From Paralvinella palmiformis (taxonomy: Eukaryota; Annelida; Polychaeta; Terebellida; Alvinellidae), in the NCBI GenBank assembly GCA_025642065.1, contig JAODUP010000665.1, positions 98,501 to 162,500 of the forward strand: 64,000 bases of DNA, written 5' to 3'. Position 1 is the stretch's first letter. Every line of letters starts with the position of its first letter. This document shows positions 12,853 through 23,659 of the stretch, piece after piece. The position numbers were made by a program, and so were the translations under genes. The notes under the pieces are model-generated. The model did not search any database. It saw nothing but the letters and a program-made list of their open reading frames with translations, and was not told the DNA's origin.

Positions 12853-13980
12853 GTCCGTGCTATATGTTATACATATGTCGATCCAGATTCTTTTTTACAC
12901 CAAAGTATTGAAGCTATACTTTTATATAAACATGGTTTACACTATCAGTTTACTATGTATTATGCAGAATCTGTATTGTTTTCGTCTTATGTGGTCTAAT
13001 GAAACGACCCATTCATTTATACAATGTTATTTGGTGGAGTTATACTCATGGATACGTTCATTTCTCCAGTGGACTTATCCATGTATATTAAGCTGCGGTC
13101 AGAGCATGTTTCCTATATTATGAGTTATTAGGTTACAATCATATGGGAAAATAGTTGAATTTATACCTATTATAATCCTACGTGCCATTCGCATTATCGG
13201 AGATCTGCCTAAATTTCAGCGTTCTCGATTATAGATTAAATAGATAATTTAGATCCCACCTCACCTAAGTGCATATGCTAAGATACTCTAAATGATGAGT
13301 TGATGAATATACAGGAAGTACTGAATGCTTCCGTAAATCATAGTGTTCACTGGGGATTGGGGCGATGTTTCATTCTAGTCCAGTAGTAATCCATTGTGAA
13401 GTATTGCTGCTTTGTTTTATGAGCTAAATCACTTCGCCTCTTTCATATGTGGGTACTGTACACGATTGTTACCTGTTCGACAAACTGTTGGATGACGCAC
13501 CAAGAGCCTAAAAAGGCCTAACGTTTTATTCTGATCACAGAACAATTTGCGATGCAGAATTTCTGGGAAGTCTCTTGAAATGGTTTCTATTGGTGGTTAT
13601 TCGAATCCAGAATGAACCTGATCTCAACATCTGTGTTGTCGAAATGTTATCATGTGTAGGTTTCCTTTGAACTACAAGAAATTACTGCTAAATGTAAAAT
13701 GTGGTGTCGAGGTACAAATATTGTGTATATACTAACTCACCCTGTTTAACCACACGCACGTGTACGTTTTGTACATGGAGCCGTTTTCTGTACGTAGCTC
13801 CATGCTGGTCTGCATAGGTATGTACATACCTACGAATGCACAGATATGTGGAGTAGTAGAATATTTAACATTTAGTTTGAAGAATGTATATTTGTATTAA
13901 TGTATAGATTTATGGAAATGTGGATTTCAAATGATGTGTATCCGTTGACATTATGAGCTAGTGACAATTTATACACTTAC

Positions 13981-14003
13981 AACACACACACACACACACA
14001 CAC
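13981..14003. repeat. (AC)n microsatellite
   Basis: A short AC run at the junction between the R1 array and a fragment of block D. Confidence 0.85.
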
Positions 14004-14089
14004 ATTTCGGATTATAATTGTAGATGGGAATGAATAGGAAATACATATTAGTTGGACAACGTATATACATTATATGATGGTTGTGTTCT

Positions 14090-14460
14090 AAATCGATGAG
14101 ATTAAAAAACATCTAGGATCAGCAAAGAAGGTAAAAGCAATGTAAATGAATCCGGAATTTAATTTAAATATAATATAGTTGATCCAGATTCACCAATCAT
14201 CTTTTATTAAATGTTAATTACATCTATTAACAACTGACAACTAAATATCAGTCGTTTATCCTTCTTATAGAATAAATTGTAAACTTGTATTCATGAAATA
14301 AATGGACCCCAGTTAATTTCTTTGTGGGCAATTTACCCAACTAGCCTCGGTTTAATATCAAAGTATATACTCTATTCCGTCTTTCTCTATTGACTAATCG
14401 CTCTACAAACGTTTGTAGTCCTATATTCTTTCGTAGAGAAGATGATAAGTAATGAAAATA
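14090..14460 (+). repeat. Fragment of block D (third, partial copy)
   Basis: Shares ordered blocks with the starts of the D copies at 36.3-36.7 kb and 49.6-49.95 kb: CATTTAGGATCAGCAAAGAAGG-like sequence, CCAATCATC, the GACTAATCGC...ACAAACG motif and GTAGTCCTATATTC. It is clearly more diverged than the I/II pair and stops where the PIN-like relic begins. Confidence 0.65.
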
Positions 14461-14599
14461 GAGCAGGTTAGCAGTCTTGTCACACGCACGTCTTAGAAAA
14501 TGTATCAGAAACTTGTTAAGGTCTAGATTTCATGGTTCAGTGTTAGATGGTTATCATTATGAGCCAAATATGCAAATAAGTACTGCCTGCACCAGATAG

Positions 14600-15400
14600 A
14601 CACATCAAGAAGAAGATGAAAGCCAAGTCCCCGGACACATTTTGAAGCTGTGTGATTGTTCATTCATCAACTTCAGTCTCAATAGCGTTTGGACCCACAT
14701 ATTCAATGGCATTGAGGTTTTCTACCTTTTATTCGCTTATTTGATGGAAAACACATAGTGGGTGATACTTGGCAGCACCTGACGTTGTTGGCAAAACCTG
14801 TGCCTCAGCTTGACAAGGTTTCCTTTATATCGATGGGATCTAAGTTTGCTTAGAGTGTTATTTTTCCTCCATCGTTCAGGGACATAATTGTCTTCCCCCC
14901 AGCTTCAGTAATTTGATTACGATGGGTATGTGGGCCAGACAAACAAGATTTTGAACACAAGATGTTTCCCAACCCCATACAGTCTAGAGGTTGTATCGCA
15001 ACCGGAAATGGCATGGGGAAATATAATGTATTCACATAACGTCTCCTTTACGATATCCTTCGTCTTTTATATGTCCCATACTCTGCAGCTATTTTAATGG
15101 AACTTTGGCTCTGGTCGAAAATAGATTGCCTGTGCCAAATTCTTTGTTTGGTAGCAAAGCAAAATCAGCACGTCTGTGTTGTCTCCGACAAGAACAATGT
15201 CAATGAACTCAGCAGATTTCACTGCAGTCATGACAATCAGCGTATCTGCATCTCCCGTTGTATTTTGAACAACACATCCTACACTCTCAAGTTAATAACT
15301 CAAAATGGTTATGAAACCCTGATTGTTTACTGGCTTTGGCAAAAACTCAACTTTCTTCAAAGAAATAACAGTTTGGCCAGAAAAAAATGATATTCTGAAC
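14600..15400 (-). pseudogene. Relic of a multi-copy PIN/flap-nuclease-like protein
   Basis: Minus-strand translation with frame changes gives a run from FLPKPVNNQGF (about 15350), through TGDADTLIV (about 15260) and VLVGDNTDVLILLC (about 15190), to HAISGCDTTSRLYG (about 15000) and LPTTSGAAKYHPL (about 14770). The acidic pattern D-A-D...G-D-.-T-D plus GCDTTS is the layout I know from uncharacterised repeat-encoded animal proteins with a PIN/XPG-like nuclease fold, followed in the family by an AAAK(Y/F)HSLR block. The acidic residues would bind the metal in an active nuclease. Stops after FHYN-like sequence near 15100 and before the KYH block show it is dead. The product name is inferred from motif memory; the decayed coding structure is seen directly. 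Confidence 0.55.
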
Positions 15401-16262
15401 CGCAACAATTCCGTTATGTTATGTTATCTCTTCCTCTAAACGTCTTAGTATAATTTCTTGTCTGGCAGTGCTCGCTACTTGGTGAACTTTAAATATGTTG
15501 TTTATTTAATCTGTACTAGTAAAGGAAAATGGAAAAAGTAGAAATAATTAAAAGTCTACTAAATGCACATTTGTACACAATAACACTTGAAAATATCGTC
15601 AACAAATACGACAAAAATATGCAATATAGGATGTTATAAGCTATTGGAGTGTGTGAGTGAGGGAGTTATTGGGTGAATGAGCGAGTCAAGGAGTTGATGA
15701 TTATTCATTGCTTGTTTGGCATCGTGAACATTGATTGAAATGACCTACTTCTATAATAAAAGAAAATAAACGTACATAGTTACAACGACATATATGTAGT
15801 TGATAATAACACTATGTAAATAAAATAACCTATAAAAAGCAACACTATGGCAACATGCTTAGTTTTATAGATGTATTTAAAATGTAGCTTTCAAAGAACA
15901 TGAACATGCTCGGGTAAGTCTCTGAACATAGAGAGCTATATCATGTACTTAGGCTTTCATTGAAATAGATTCCCCTGAACAAAGTAGTTCAAAGAAAAAA
16001 ACATATAAATAATTAGGATGTTATGTATCTTAAGTCAGTAATTCATTGACTTTGCAATAGTAAAAACCAGATTTATCACTCCTAAGATGACATACTTAAC
16101 AAGGTATATTATGGATGCAATTAATGCAATCAACCCTTTTATAATTAGATTACAAACAGATTTATATTAAACTGTTCAGCATGACAACGCTGTTGAATAC
16201 AATTAATTACTTTTATGTATTTAGAAGAATGTGATATAGGAAATGTGGCAGTTAAAATATGA

Positions 16263-16311
16263 GATGTAGTTGCACCTAACCCTTGAGCCAGTACTCATCA
16301 ACATCATTATC

Positions 16312-16343
<32 letters not shown>

Positions 16344-16950
16344 TATGCTGTTGGTCGCGATGCGACAAAGACTGCATCCATCACTTGACTCTTGCTCTCC
16401 ATTTGACCAGAAGACAGTTGAGAGTAGAGAACCTGCTTTGGTAGCCTGTCTGGTGACATCCTCACGATGTGTCCAGTCCACCGGAGATACATTCTGATCA
16501 GAATATATTCCATAGATGGCAGCCCTGTCCGTACGAGTATTTCCTTGTTTGTTATTTTGTCTATCCAGATTATCCTCGTGATCGAACGCAGATGTCGTCT
16601 GTACACTGTCCATGCCTCGCCTTCGAATAGGAGGATGGACAACATAATTGCACGGTATGTCTTGCCTTTAGCCCGCATGGACTCATGGTGGTTGTTCAAG
16701 AGTCTCTGGCGTAGTCGGCCTTAGCCATCCTCTTCCGTATTTCATTGCTTAATATAATGCTTCCGAGGTAGGTGAATTCCATAACATAATTCAGCTTGTT
16801 TCCATCAACAATGATATCCTCCTCTCTGGTTCTTGTAGAGTTGGGTTGGTACAGCACCTCGGTCTTCTTGATGTCAATCTCCAGGCCAAACGTTTGTGAT
16901 GCATCGGAGAAAGGATCCAATATTTTCTGGAATAATTATTAATACACATT
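16263..16950 (-). mobile_element. 5'-truncated RTE-like LINE with (ATG)n tail
   Basis: Minus-strand reverse transcriptase C-terminal region followed by a (GAT)n tail (16314-16343 on the plus strand). The pieces in order are KILDPFSDASQTFGLEIDIKKTEVLYQP, given here only as landmarks DPFSDAS and KKTEVLYQP, then FTYLGSI, RKRMAKA, LLNNHHESMR, YRAIMLSILLFEGEAWTVY, ITNKEILVR and LRWTGHIVRMSPDRLPKQ. These are hallmark blocks of the C-terminal part of RTE-group or related endonuclease/reverse-transcriptase LINEs. The YADD catalytic block lies upstream of the part retained. Confidence 0.75.
16343..16920 (-). pseudogene. Reverse transcriptase C-terminal domain, frameshifted
   Basis: Two overlapping minus-strand frames carry the protein. 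The first (16696-16920, 74 residues) holds the KKTEVLYQP and FTYLGSI blocks; the second (16343-16699, 118 residues) holds the NNHHESMR to GHIVRM blocks. The change of frame lies near 16700, after the RKRMAKADYA stretch, where about ten residues of the usual linker also seem shortened. The product would act in target-primed reverse transcription, but this piece lacks the endonuclease and the catalytic palm. The same segment, interrupted, is present at 20595-20753 and 25942-26150. Confidence 0.75.
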
Positions 16951-17051
16951 AAAATGTCACACCTATTTTTATCGCAAAAGCGCATCATATATGATATTAC
17001 AGTTTTCTGGGTTCCTCTTCTTAACATCAATAAGTCAATATTATCATTCAT
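16925..17051 (-). other. Short frame of repeat unit A (MNDN frame)
   Basis: The frame starts at ATG 17051 and reads MNDNIDLLMLRRGTQKT and so on for about 42 residues. It then runs into the LINE piece at a sequence reading FQKILDPF in the LINE frame. Copies B and C carry the same start and no indels over this stretch. A TATAAAAA-like box sits about 45 bases upstream (17093-17100, minus strand). Most A/B differences change the amino acid, so coding function is doubtful. Confidence 0.3.
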
Positions 17052-18487
17052 ATTGGATTCCCTATCGAGAGCTTCTTGAAGAAATGAGATTGTTTTTATA
17101 CACTTGAGGAACTGTAAATTGCATTAAATGCAAATATTGCGCCCATGGTTGGTAAGCTAACTTATATGGTACCGCATACAAAAATACATTCAAATTTGAT
17201 ACGAATTATACATTACAGAAGCTTGTAATAAGTAGGCAAGCACTGTCATGGAATATGATTAAATAAAACATATTGCGTGTAAATTATTGGTGATAGTTAG
17301 TCATTTTGAATTGGAAATACTTCTTTTTAGTAGAATATTAAAATAAACAGTTACGAAGATGCATATGTTTGACATATTATGTCTGTGTTTTTACATATAA
17401 AGCCTTTAACTTACTAACGCAATTTTCATTAATAACCTGTTACTTGACGGAAATGTATAATTCTTCACCAGCTCTCGATAAAAATAGTTATTTTGTTATC
17501 ACATCACACAACGTATTTTTAATCAGCGACTTGAGGTTTCCTTGATTTCATCGTATTATATTAAACATATTTGTTTGTTATAATGTACCCTTCAAACGTG
17601 TGACTAGTTTCAGTGATCAAAATTTGTGATGGCCACTAGAAATAGTTGTTTTCATCATTAGTATCCTTATAATTCCTAACACATAAGAAATGCTATTGAT
17701 ATATATGATAAAATAACGAGTTGAATAGAATGTTTAATCTGGAACCACATATGAGTTAGTAATGTGTTTGTATAAACTTTTGACTATCGGGTAAATTCAG
17801 TAAATAAATTGTTCTTTGGAATGTATGATTCTAAAATCACATGTAACGTACTTGTTGTAACGAAAAATACTGTCATAGAATGTAAATAGTTACGATTTTA
17901 CATAAAATTAAATTGAAACATTGATATGGTGACAGGTTACAAGTATCTCAAAGTAAATTGAGTCTGCTTCCATCTTATGTCTTTCCGGAATAGTACACCT
18001 CAATGCCGTTTCTTGTCATATGTTCATTCAGGAGCTAACCATATTGATCACATAATACGCTCTTTATCTGGCAGAAGCTAGATAAGTTACAGGCAGAAAC
18101 CCGCTGGCTCGTCGTATCAGGTTGATGCTATAAATTGGTAAAAAACATTTCCCATTTCACTCATCTGTAGATATCGGAGCGTTTGGGATTTTGTAATAAG
18201 GATATGTCTTGGTGTTGGTCTTTTAAATTCAATAATACTTGGTTAAATGATCTTTTAATTGCGTTATAAAACATAATATCTTATTTGGAAAGGCGAGTAA
18301 TCTGGTGTTTATAATGTGCACTAAGAAGTAAAGACGTTTACTGGAAATGAAGGTACCCTCTCACAGAACGCTAATTCAGAACAAATGTATTCTGCACATT
18401 GCTACTAGCCTGAATATTCTAGACCAAGTGTGTGCATAGGTTATAGGTTAATCTCGTATGTAGATGATCGGACAAGCAGACTGGTCC

Positions 18488-18939
18488 ATTTATGGCTTTT
18501 ATTCCGGCGACATTTACTTGGAACCTCAGCATGTTACAGATTTTACGCTGACCTTGGAAATCTTTCCATTTCTGACTACTTATTGATGACATCCAACGCT
18601 CGGAATGGAGTAATGTAAGACAGTGAAATCTTTTAACACGTCAAATCATAGAGTGAACGGTATAGTAAAGTAGTACATTTTAAGGTTTTTGGTTTGACAC
18701 CGAAACCAGTTTATCTGATGCTATGACGCTATTCTTCAGTTATCTCAACTCAAAGTAGGAGAAGTAGAGATGATTTGATTGCCAAATGTATTTTGGATAG
18801 AATTAAACGTGATAGAGATTAAACGGCGATCCAAGAATGCTTGTTAAATAAATGCTAGAATGCGTGATAATTTAGCTTCTTCATTCTCGGAACCAGTTGG
18901 TTTGACAAACACACACACACAGACACCCACACACGCGCG

Positions 18940-18972
<33 letters not shown>

Positions 18973-19319
18973 TAAATATGCCTCTCCAAGGAAAAAGTAA
19001 ATGCTAAGAAGATCACTACATGCTCTGTATAATAAAGATGGAGAGGTTATAAAGAGAGATATGATGCATTGTGGATGGCTATGTATCAGCAAAGATATAT
19101 ATGCCCATTATGAGATTTGTAAGGTCAGTCACATTCCAGTGCCTCTGTCAAATCACATTACTACAATAATAATAACAAACAAGCAAGGAAATTATTGTTT
19201 ATAGTTTATGTAATATGGTACTACATAAAAATTAGACTTCTCTCCAAAAGAGGAATAATTAAGCCATTGTTGTACCAATGTTTTATTGGCTTCGTCCAAC
19301 AATATATATTAAATATACA
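18488..19319. other. Unassigned stretch between repeat unit A and inverted block D
   Basis: Apart from the 18904-18972 microsatellite, I see no gene or repeat partner. A 67-residue frame at 19001-19204 has no recognisable feature. Confidence 0.4.
18904..18972. repeat. (CA)n/(CG)n compound microsatellite
   Basis: CA repeats flank a short pure (CG)n run at about 18934-18947. A CG run is unusual in this AT-rich window. Confidence 0.9.
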
Positions 19320-20045
19320 CGAAGTGTTCCATTGAACGATCTTATATCAGAGTGTTCATTTGGTTAAAGACTAATGCATGTCTATGATGCGTACATTTGA
19401 GTTACTTACTATTGTGCAATGTTTTCTATGTTATTGACGCTATGTTAACATGAATTGCTAATAGGTGTGAAGATGTTCCAATGCGCAAAATTAGAAGAAT
19501 GGTTAATAAATAACATTTCCTGGGTGATTGCCAAATATCCATTAAAGCTGTCTTTGTAAACTATTAATTATAAAAATCCTAGTTTGGACTCTTATGTTCT
19601 AAGCAATTACAGATCTGCCTGAAAGTTAAATTTGTATTTAAAATGGTATAAATGGCCGTTGCTTTCCGTCTCAATACATATTTATTTAATAATAAATTTA
19701 TCAAAAGACCTTAATCATCGGCCCGTAGAAGTTGTCTTAGCACCGAATGATACCATGATGTTAATTGACTACGACAATTACACGCCAGTAGTATTTGCTT
19801 TTCTGCACATTTTATGTTTTAACATAATGCACTTTCCTCTTGATTGAAAGATATGTTTGGTTTATCAGATAGATTCCTATAGAGTTTTTGTTCATCGCAT
19901 TTCGTCAGATATATTGCAAGTGGTATCTCGTGTACACGGGGTTCAGTTATTGGTCCTTAGATTCTGACAACATTAAAATATCCTCTTGAGTTTAATGCAG
20001 AGTGATGTGGTTTTAAATATCACTTGTATCTAACTGGATCCAGTA
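19320..20045 (-). repeat. Inverted fragment of block D
   Basis: Its reverse complement matches 38.5-39.4 kb and 51.8-52.6 kb. Shared blocks include CATTAAAGCTGTC (19541), the GACTACGAC...CTGCACATTTTAT region (19767-19815), ATTGAAAGATATGTTTGGTTTATCAG-like sequence (19844) and the GTATCTCGTGTACAC block (19923). It is more diverged than the two direct D copies are from each other. Confidence 0.75.
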
Positions 20046-20129
20046 AAGTTATCCAATTAAGAGGTCCAACCCTCCACTGATTGCAAAACAATAGTTTTTC
20101 TGTGGGATTCTCCTCTGATAATTGGCCTA

Positions 20130-20594
20130 AATATGTTAATTTATGTTAATTAGTACGAACATCAAACGTACTTCCAATTCAAAATGACTAACCGTCACCA
20201 ATAATTTACACGCAATATGTTTTATTTAATCGTATTCCATGACAGTGCTTGCCTATTTATTACAAGCTTCCGTAATGTATAATTGGTATCAATATTGAAT
20301 TTGTATGCGGTACGATATAAGTTAGCTTACCCACCATGGGTGCAATATTTGCCTTTAAGGCAATTTACAGTTCCTCAAGTGTATAAATACAATCTAATTT
20401 GTTCAATGAGCTCTCGATGTGGAATCCGATATGAATGATAATATTGACTTATCGATGTTAAGAAGAGAAACCCAGAAACCTGTAATATCATATATGATGC
20501 GTATTCGCGATACAAATAAGTATGACAGTTTAATGTGTATTAATAATTATTCCGGTTATCACGTTTATAGTATTGAGGATCTCAGGAGATGCAG
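20130..20594 (+). repeat. 3-kb repeat unit, copy B, left part
   Basis: Homologous to the reverse complement of 16950-17290 (copy A) and to about 55080-55440 (copy C). The ACGCAATATGTTTTATTTAATC block (from 20211) and the CTCAAGTGTATAAATACAATC region are shared. The unit resumes at 26150 after the nested LINEs. Confidence 0.8.
20382..20389 (+). promoter_or_regulatory. TATA-like box upstream of the copy B frame
   Basis: TATAAATA lies 42 bases upstream of the conserved ATG at 20431. Copies A (TATAAAAA) and C (TATACAAATA) have the box at the same distance with the flanking CCTCAAGT kept. The conserved position fits a core promoter, but in AT-rich DNA a chance match kept by duplication is also possible. 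Confidence 0.3.
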
Positions 20595-20604
20595 ACAAAA
20601 TTAG
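20431..20604 (+). other. Short frame of repeat unit B (MNDN frame)
   Basis: The frame opens four codons further upstream with GTG at 20419, where copy C has ATG; the ATG shared by all three copies is at 20431. It reads MNDNIDLSMLRRETQKP and continues to SGYHVYS before running into LINE sequence at about 20590. Function unknown. It has no signal peptide or membrane segment. Substitutions against copy A are nearly all non-synonymous, which argues against purifying selection. Confidence 0.3.
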
Positions 20605-20753
20605 ATCCTTTCTCCGATGCAACAAACATTAGGCCTGAATATTGGCATCAAGAACACCGTAGTGCTGTACCAACCCAACTCTACAAGAACCAGATAGGGG
20701 GATATCATTGTTGATGGAAACAAGCTGAATTATGTTATGGAATTCACCTACCT
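20595..20753 (+). mobile_element. RTE-like LINE fragment, left half, split by a nested LINE
   Basis: In shifting frames it reads MQTKLDPFSDAT, then VVLYQPNSTRTR, then NKLNYVMEFTYL, the same blocks as in 16696-16945. It stops at the point where the CR1-like LINE enters and resumes at 25942 with the YLGS block. Confidence 0.8.
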
Positions 20754-21037
20754 ATGGCAGCCACTAAACAAAGTTTGATGAAGTAATATACTACGTTTTT
20801 CTACCTTCCTCGGCAAATGTACTGATGAAATAATTGGATATTCCTGGATATGATATATCATAGCATGGATATTTGATGTATTCCTAGGATTATTTTGTGG
20901 TTACATAGGAAAAAGTTGATTATTTGACAGAAAGTTCATTTGGTCACGCTCCATTGATTACCTTTACCAACACGTAAATACTGTTAGGTGTGCACTGGTG
21001 ACGTCACTTGGTATTGACCAACGTTTAAAAACGGAAT

Positions 21038-21745
21038 ATGGCTACCTGTACTAGAAGTTCAACCTCCATGTCTGAACCACAGGACTCTGACCCTTTTGAG
21101 GTAGCTGTTCAGAAGCTCATCACCACTAATAAGGCAGGTAAAACTCCTATTACATTGGAAGCTATGGTCCTGTTATTACGCGCCCAAGGACAATCCCTCA
21201 AAGACAGCTATGAGAAGCGTCTTGCGGAAAAAGATAGTCAGATAGCTGATCTGACAGCCAGAACCCGAGACCTTGAACTCAAATGTGATATGCTTGATCA
21301 GTTTGACAGGAGAAACTCCCTCAGGGTTCGTGGCATTCCCGAATCCAAGGATGTATCATCTCCTGAAGATACGGATCAAATGGTGATTGATCTGGGCACA
21401 ACTTTAAACCTTAACATCACCAGCACTGACATCGCCAGATCGCATAGAGTCGGCAACCATGACCGTGACAGAGATATTTTGGTAAAATTTGTTAAATTTG
21501 AAAACAAGATTAAATTTATGAAAGCAAGAATGAGCCTGAAGGCGAAAAAGCCAGGAGTTTATATAAATGAAGATTTGACGAAGCATCGTGTCCGCTTATT
21601 CGCCCTGGCCAGACGTTTGAAACGCGAGAAAGTATTATTGGACACTTGGACAAAAACAGGCGCAATATTCGTGAAGCTACAAAACGGGGAAATCAAGCAA
21701 ATTGTGACTGATGAGATGTTACATAATTTGTGTGATAACCTGTAA
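21038..21745 (+). CDS. LINE ORF1 protein, coiled coil plus L1-ORF1-like C-terminal domain
   Basis: This 235-residue protein is the only uninterrupted recognisable frame in the window. It probably coats LINE RNA and acts as a chaperone in the ribonucleoprotein. Residues 1-20 are Ser/Thr-rich. Residues 50-88 have the heptad spacing of a coiled coil (around KRLAEKDSQIADLTARTRDL), expected to multimerise the protein. RRNSLRVRGIPE (residues 91-102) opens the RNA-binding domain of Transposase_22-like ORF1 proteins. NEDLTKHRVRLFALARRLKR (about residues 178-197) and IFVKL near 214 end it. There is no zinc knuckle. The ATG at 21038 is the first in frame; MSEPQ at residue 11 is an alternative start. 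The intact frame contrasts with the decayed ORF2. Confidence 0.85.
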   Translation: MATCTRSSTSMSEPQDSDPFEVAVQKLITTNKAGKTPITLEAMVLLLRAQGQSLKDSYEKRLAEKDSQIADLTARTRDLELKCDMLDQFDRRNSLRVRGIPESKDVSSPEDTDQMVIDLGTTLNLNITSTDIARSHRVGNHDRDRDILVKFVKFENKIKFMKARMSLKAKKPGVYINEDLTKHRVRLFALARRLKREKVLLDTWTKTGAIFVKLQNGEIKQIVTDEMLHNLCDNL

Positions 21746-22603
21746 ATCGAAGCGTGAGGTAAACACTTAATTATATCTATATGTACTAACTTTTTCTATA
21801 TGTATCACCTCTGCAATATAAACTGACTATATAATATTGCTTTTACAACTTAGTCCTAATATAACTTATTTCTAACTTATTACAATACTTACTCTCCTAA
21901 AGTAGATGAATCCAACTTACATCCTGATGTATTCATGAACTACATTAGCCTCTTTCTGCACTATCAACTGTAAAATAAGCACTAATCTACTACCATGTGA
22001 AATTTTGTTGGATAATTTCCTATATCTTAGTGTAACCAGTGTTTATTAAACTCTTATCCACATGAATACTGATATAATACACATCATGTTATTTAACTAT
22101 ACAATCAGTTGTATCATTCATTGTTTATGACCATAGCTGATTGCGAGGTAACACGTGGCTCACCCATTATTCTATAAACATTCAAATGGTATATTCTTTG
22201 TTTCAAGTGTACAAATAGGAATGAGTCACTCCTTGTTGTATTGAATGGGCCTATCACGTGTTGTTCTGCACTAAAATGTTCTATGCTATACTGTACATTG
22301 TTCTCCTAGTGGTCGTTCCACATGGTTGGACCATCCTTTGAAGTCATTCACTATTTTATCCAAATCAAATTGTCAATGTCCAATTTTTATTTCCAAAATT
22401 AAATTAAGCATCAGTTATTATCTGCCAACTAGGAAGGTAGATTTTCCCCACCTATTTAGCATCCTTCATGCACCGTTATTATCTTCAAGTGTATATAAAT
22501 TTTGTTCTCTTCTTTGAATGCTTAAATCACATAGTCAATATAGTGAAAATTGTTATATCAGATCTGCTAGTGTTTGAATGTCTGGTCGTGTCATCTAAAT
22601 TAA
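21746..22603 (+). other. Long LINE inter-ORF gap
   Basis: 858 bases separate the ORF1 stop from the first ATG of ORF2, with stops in all three plus-strand frames. The translation shows no endonuclease or reverse-transcriptase motif. A spacer of this length makes translation of ORF2 by reinitiation unlikely, so either an internal entry mechanism or an extra insertion within the spacer should be considered. Confidence 0.6.
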
Positions 22604-23656
22604 ATGGTTACAGATAACATTTCTCTTGACCAGGTCCAGGTAGATAACAGGTATAACTTTAAAACTATATATGAATCGACGGATTATTTGGATGAAAATG
22701 GAGATTCGCCTCTTGAACAGGGTAACCAAGACTGTAAATATTATGAACCTTATCAATTATCCCAGATGATCGAAGGTACAAAGATTGTTCTGTCTAGTTT
22801 TCATTTAAACTGTAGAAGCTTATCGTCAAATTGGGATGCGTTCTATAATCTTCTATGTGATTTGCATAACAAAGAATTTTCCTTTGATGTAATTGGAGTG
22901 AGTGAGGTATTTCGTGTTGACAGAGACCCCGCATCGTTCTTCCTGGATATCACAATATTATAACGCGCTGTAGAAATGATTATGTAGAGGTGGTGTGGGT
23001 CTATTTATAAAAGACTCGATTAATTTTAAAGTTAGGGAAGACTTGAGCGTATTCATTCCACATGTTTATGAATCCCTGTTTGGAAAATGAATCTCATAAG
23101 AAAATAATCGCTGGTGTCATTTATAGACCCAACACTCTACCATCTGCCGATGTTTATGTATTTACATCTACACTGTTTGATATTATGGAAATTATCAATA
23201 CTGAGGGTAAATCAAGCTTGATTCTTGATGTTAATATTATTGAAATATGGAACTAATGATAAAACAAGGGACTATGTTGATGGTATTCTATCTCGAGGGT
23301 TTTTGCCAGTTATTCACAAGCCAACCATAGTGACCCACACGTCGGCTACCCTGATTGATCATATCTATTCTAATCTGACCTGCAAAGACACATTATCAGG
23401 AATGATCTTAACTGATGTGGCGGATCACTTCGGTACATTCTATATTGTAAATGATTCAAACAGAAATACCGATAAACCTACATTCATTACTAAACGGAAA
23501 TTTACTGAAACCAACATGACAAAATTTAAACAATTGCTATGTGATAGGGATTTTTCTGAAATAATAAATTATGATTGTCCTAACTCCGCTTATGATAAAT
23601 TCATGTCAATCTATAAAACTATATTCAACGAAACATTTCCTTTGCTTAAAACATGA
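22604..23656 (+). pseudogene. LINE ORF2 N-terminal part: AP-type endonuclease, frameshifted
   Basis: An apurinic-type (EEP) endonuclease that would nick the target DNA. FHLNCRSLSSNWD followed by FDVIGVSEV (near 22800-22910) is the N-terminal block. After a frame change near 22960, RGGVGLFIKD can be read. Then IIAGVIYRPN (about 23105) is the central strand, and a damaged D-.-N block, where the canonical GD.N reads LDVN (about 23226), has lost its Gly. GFLPVIHKP, SATLIDHIYSN and DVADHFG (23296-23430) are the C-terminal blocks; the last is the SDH-type catalytic site, with Ser replaced by Ala. At least three frame breaks are seen (near 22960, 23080 and 23250). A linker region to about 23656 is open. 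Confidence 0.8.
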
Positions 23657-23659
23657 TTC

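Larger units (their letters stand above)
10579..13960 (+). repeat. R1 array: head-to-tail copies of an unrecognised element
   Basis: A module opening with GAAATGTTAT or a close variant begins at about 10584, 11893, 12489 and 13642. Each copy carries TTTGAACCACAGGA-like sequence, an ACGCACGTG block and TGTACGTAGC; the first three also carry TAGCCTGCATGTAGCC. Copies 1 and 3, with flanking microsatellite and about 0.8 kb of further sequence, form a larger tandem duplication with a period of about 1.9 kb. The body of copy 1 (about 11040-11400) is homologous to 12846-13230. No long reading frame is conserved, so it looks non-autonomous. I do not recognise the family. A lone inverted copy at 61987-62505 shows that it exists outside the array. 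Confidence 0.75.
15405..18487 (-). repeat. 3-kb repeat unit, copy A (minus orientation)
   Basis: Reverse-complement homology to copy C (53768-56250) runs through the whole stretch. Examples are the GCTCGGGTAAGTCTC block (15909, opposite 55827), the CATTGCTTGTTTGGC region (15706, opposite 56018), the short-ORF region near 16930-17060 (opposite 55290-55420) and TTCTGAATTAGCGTTCTG-like sequence (near 18370, opposite 53870). Homology ends at the CAGACTGGTCC block near 18487. It is interrupted by an RTE-like LINE piece (16270-16950) that copy C lacks. Confidence 0.8.
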
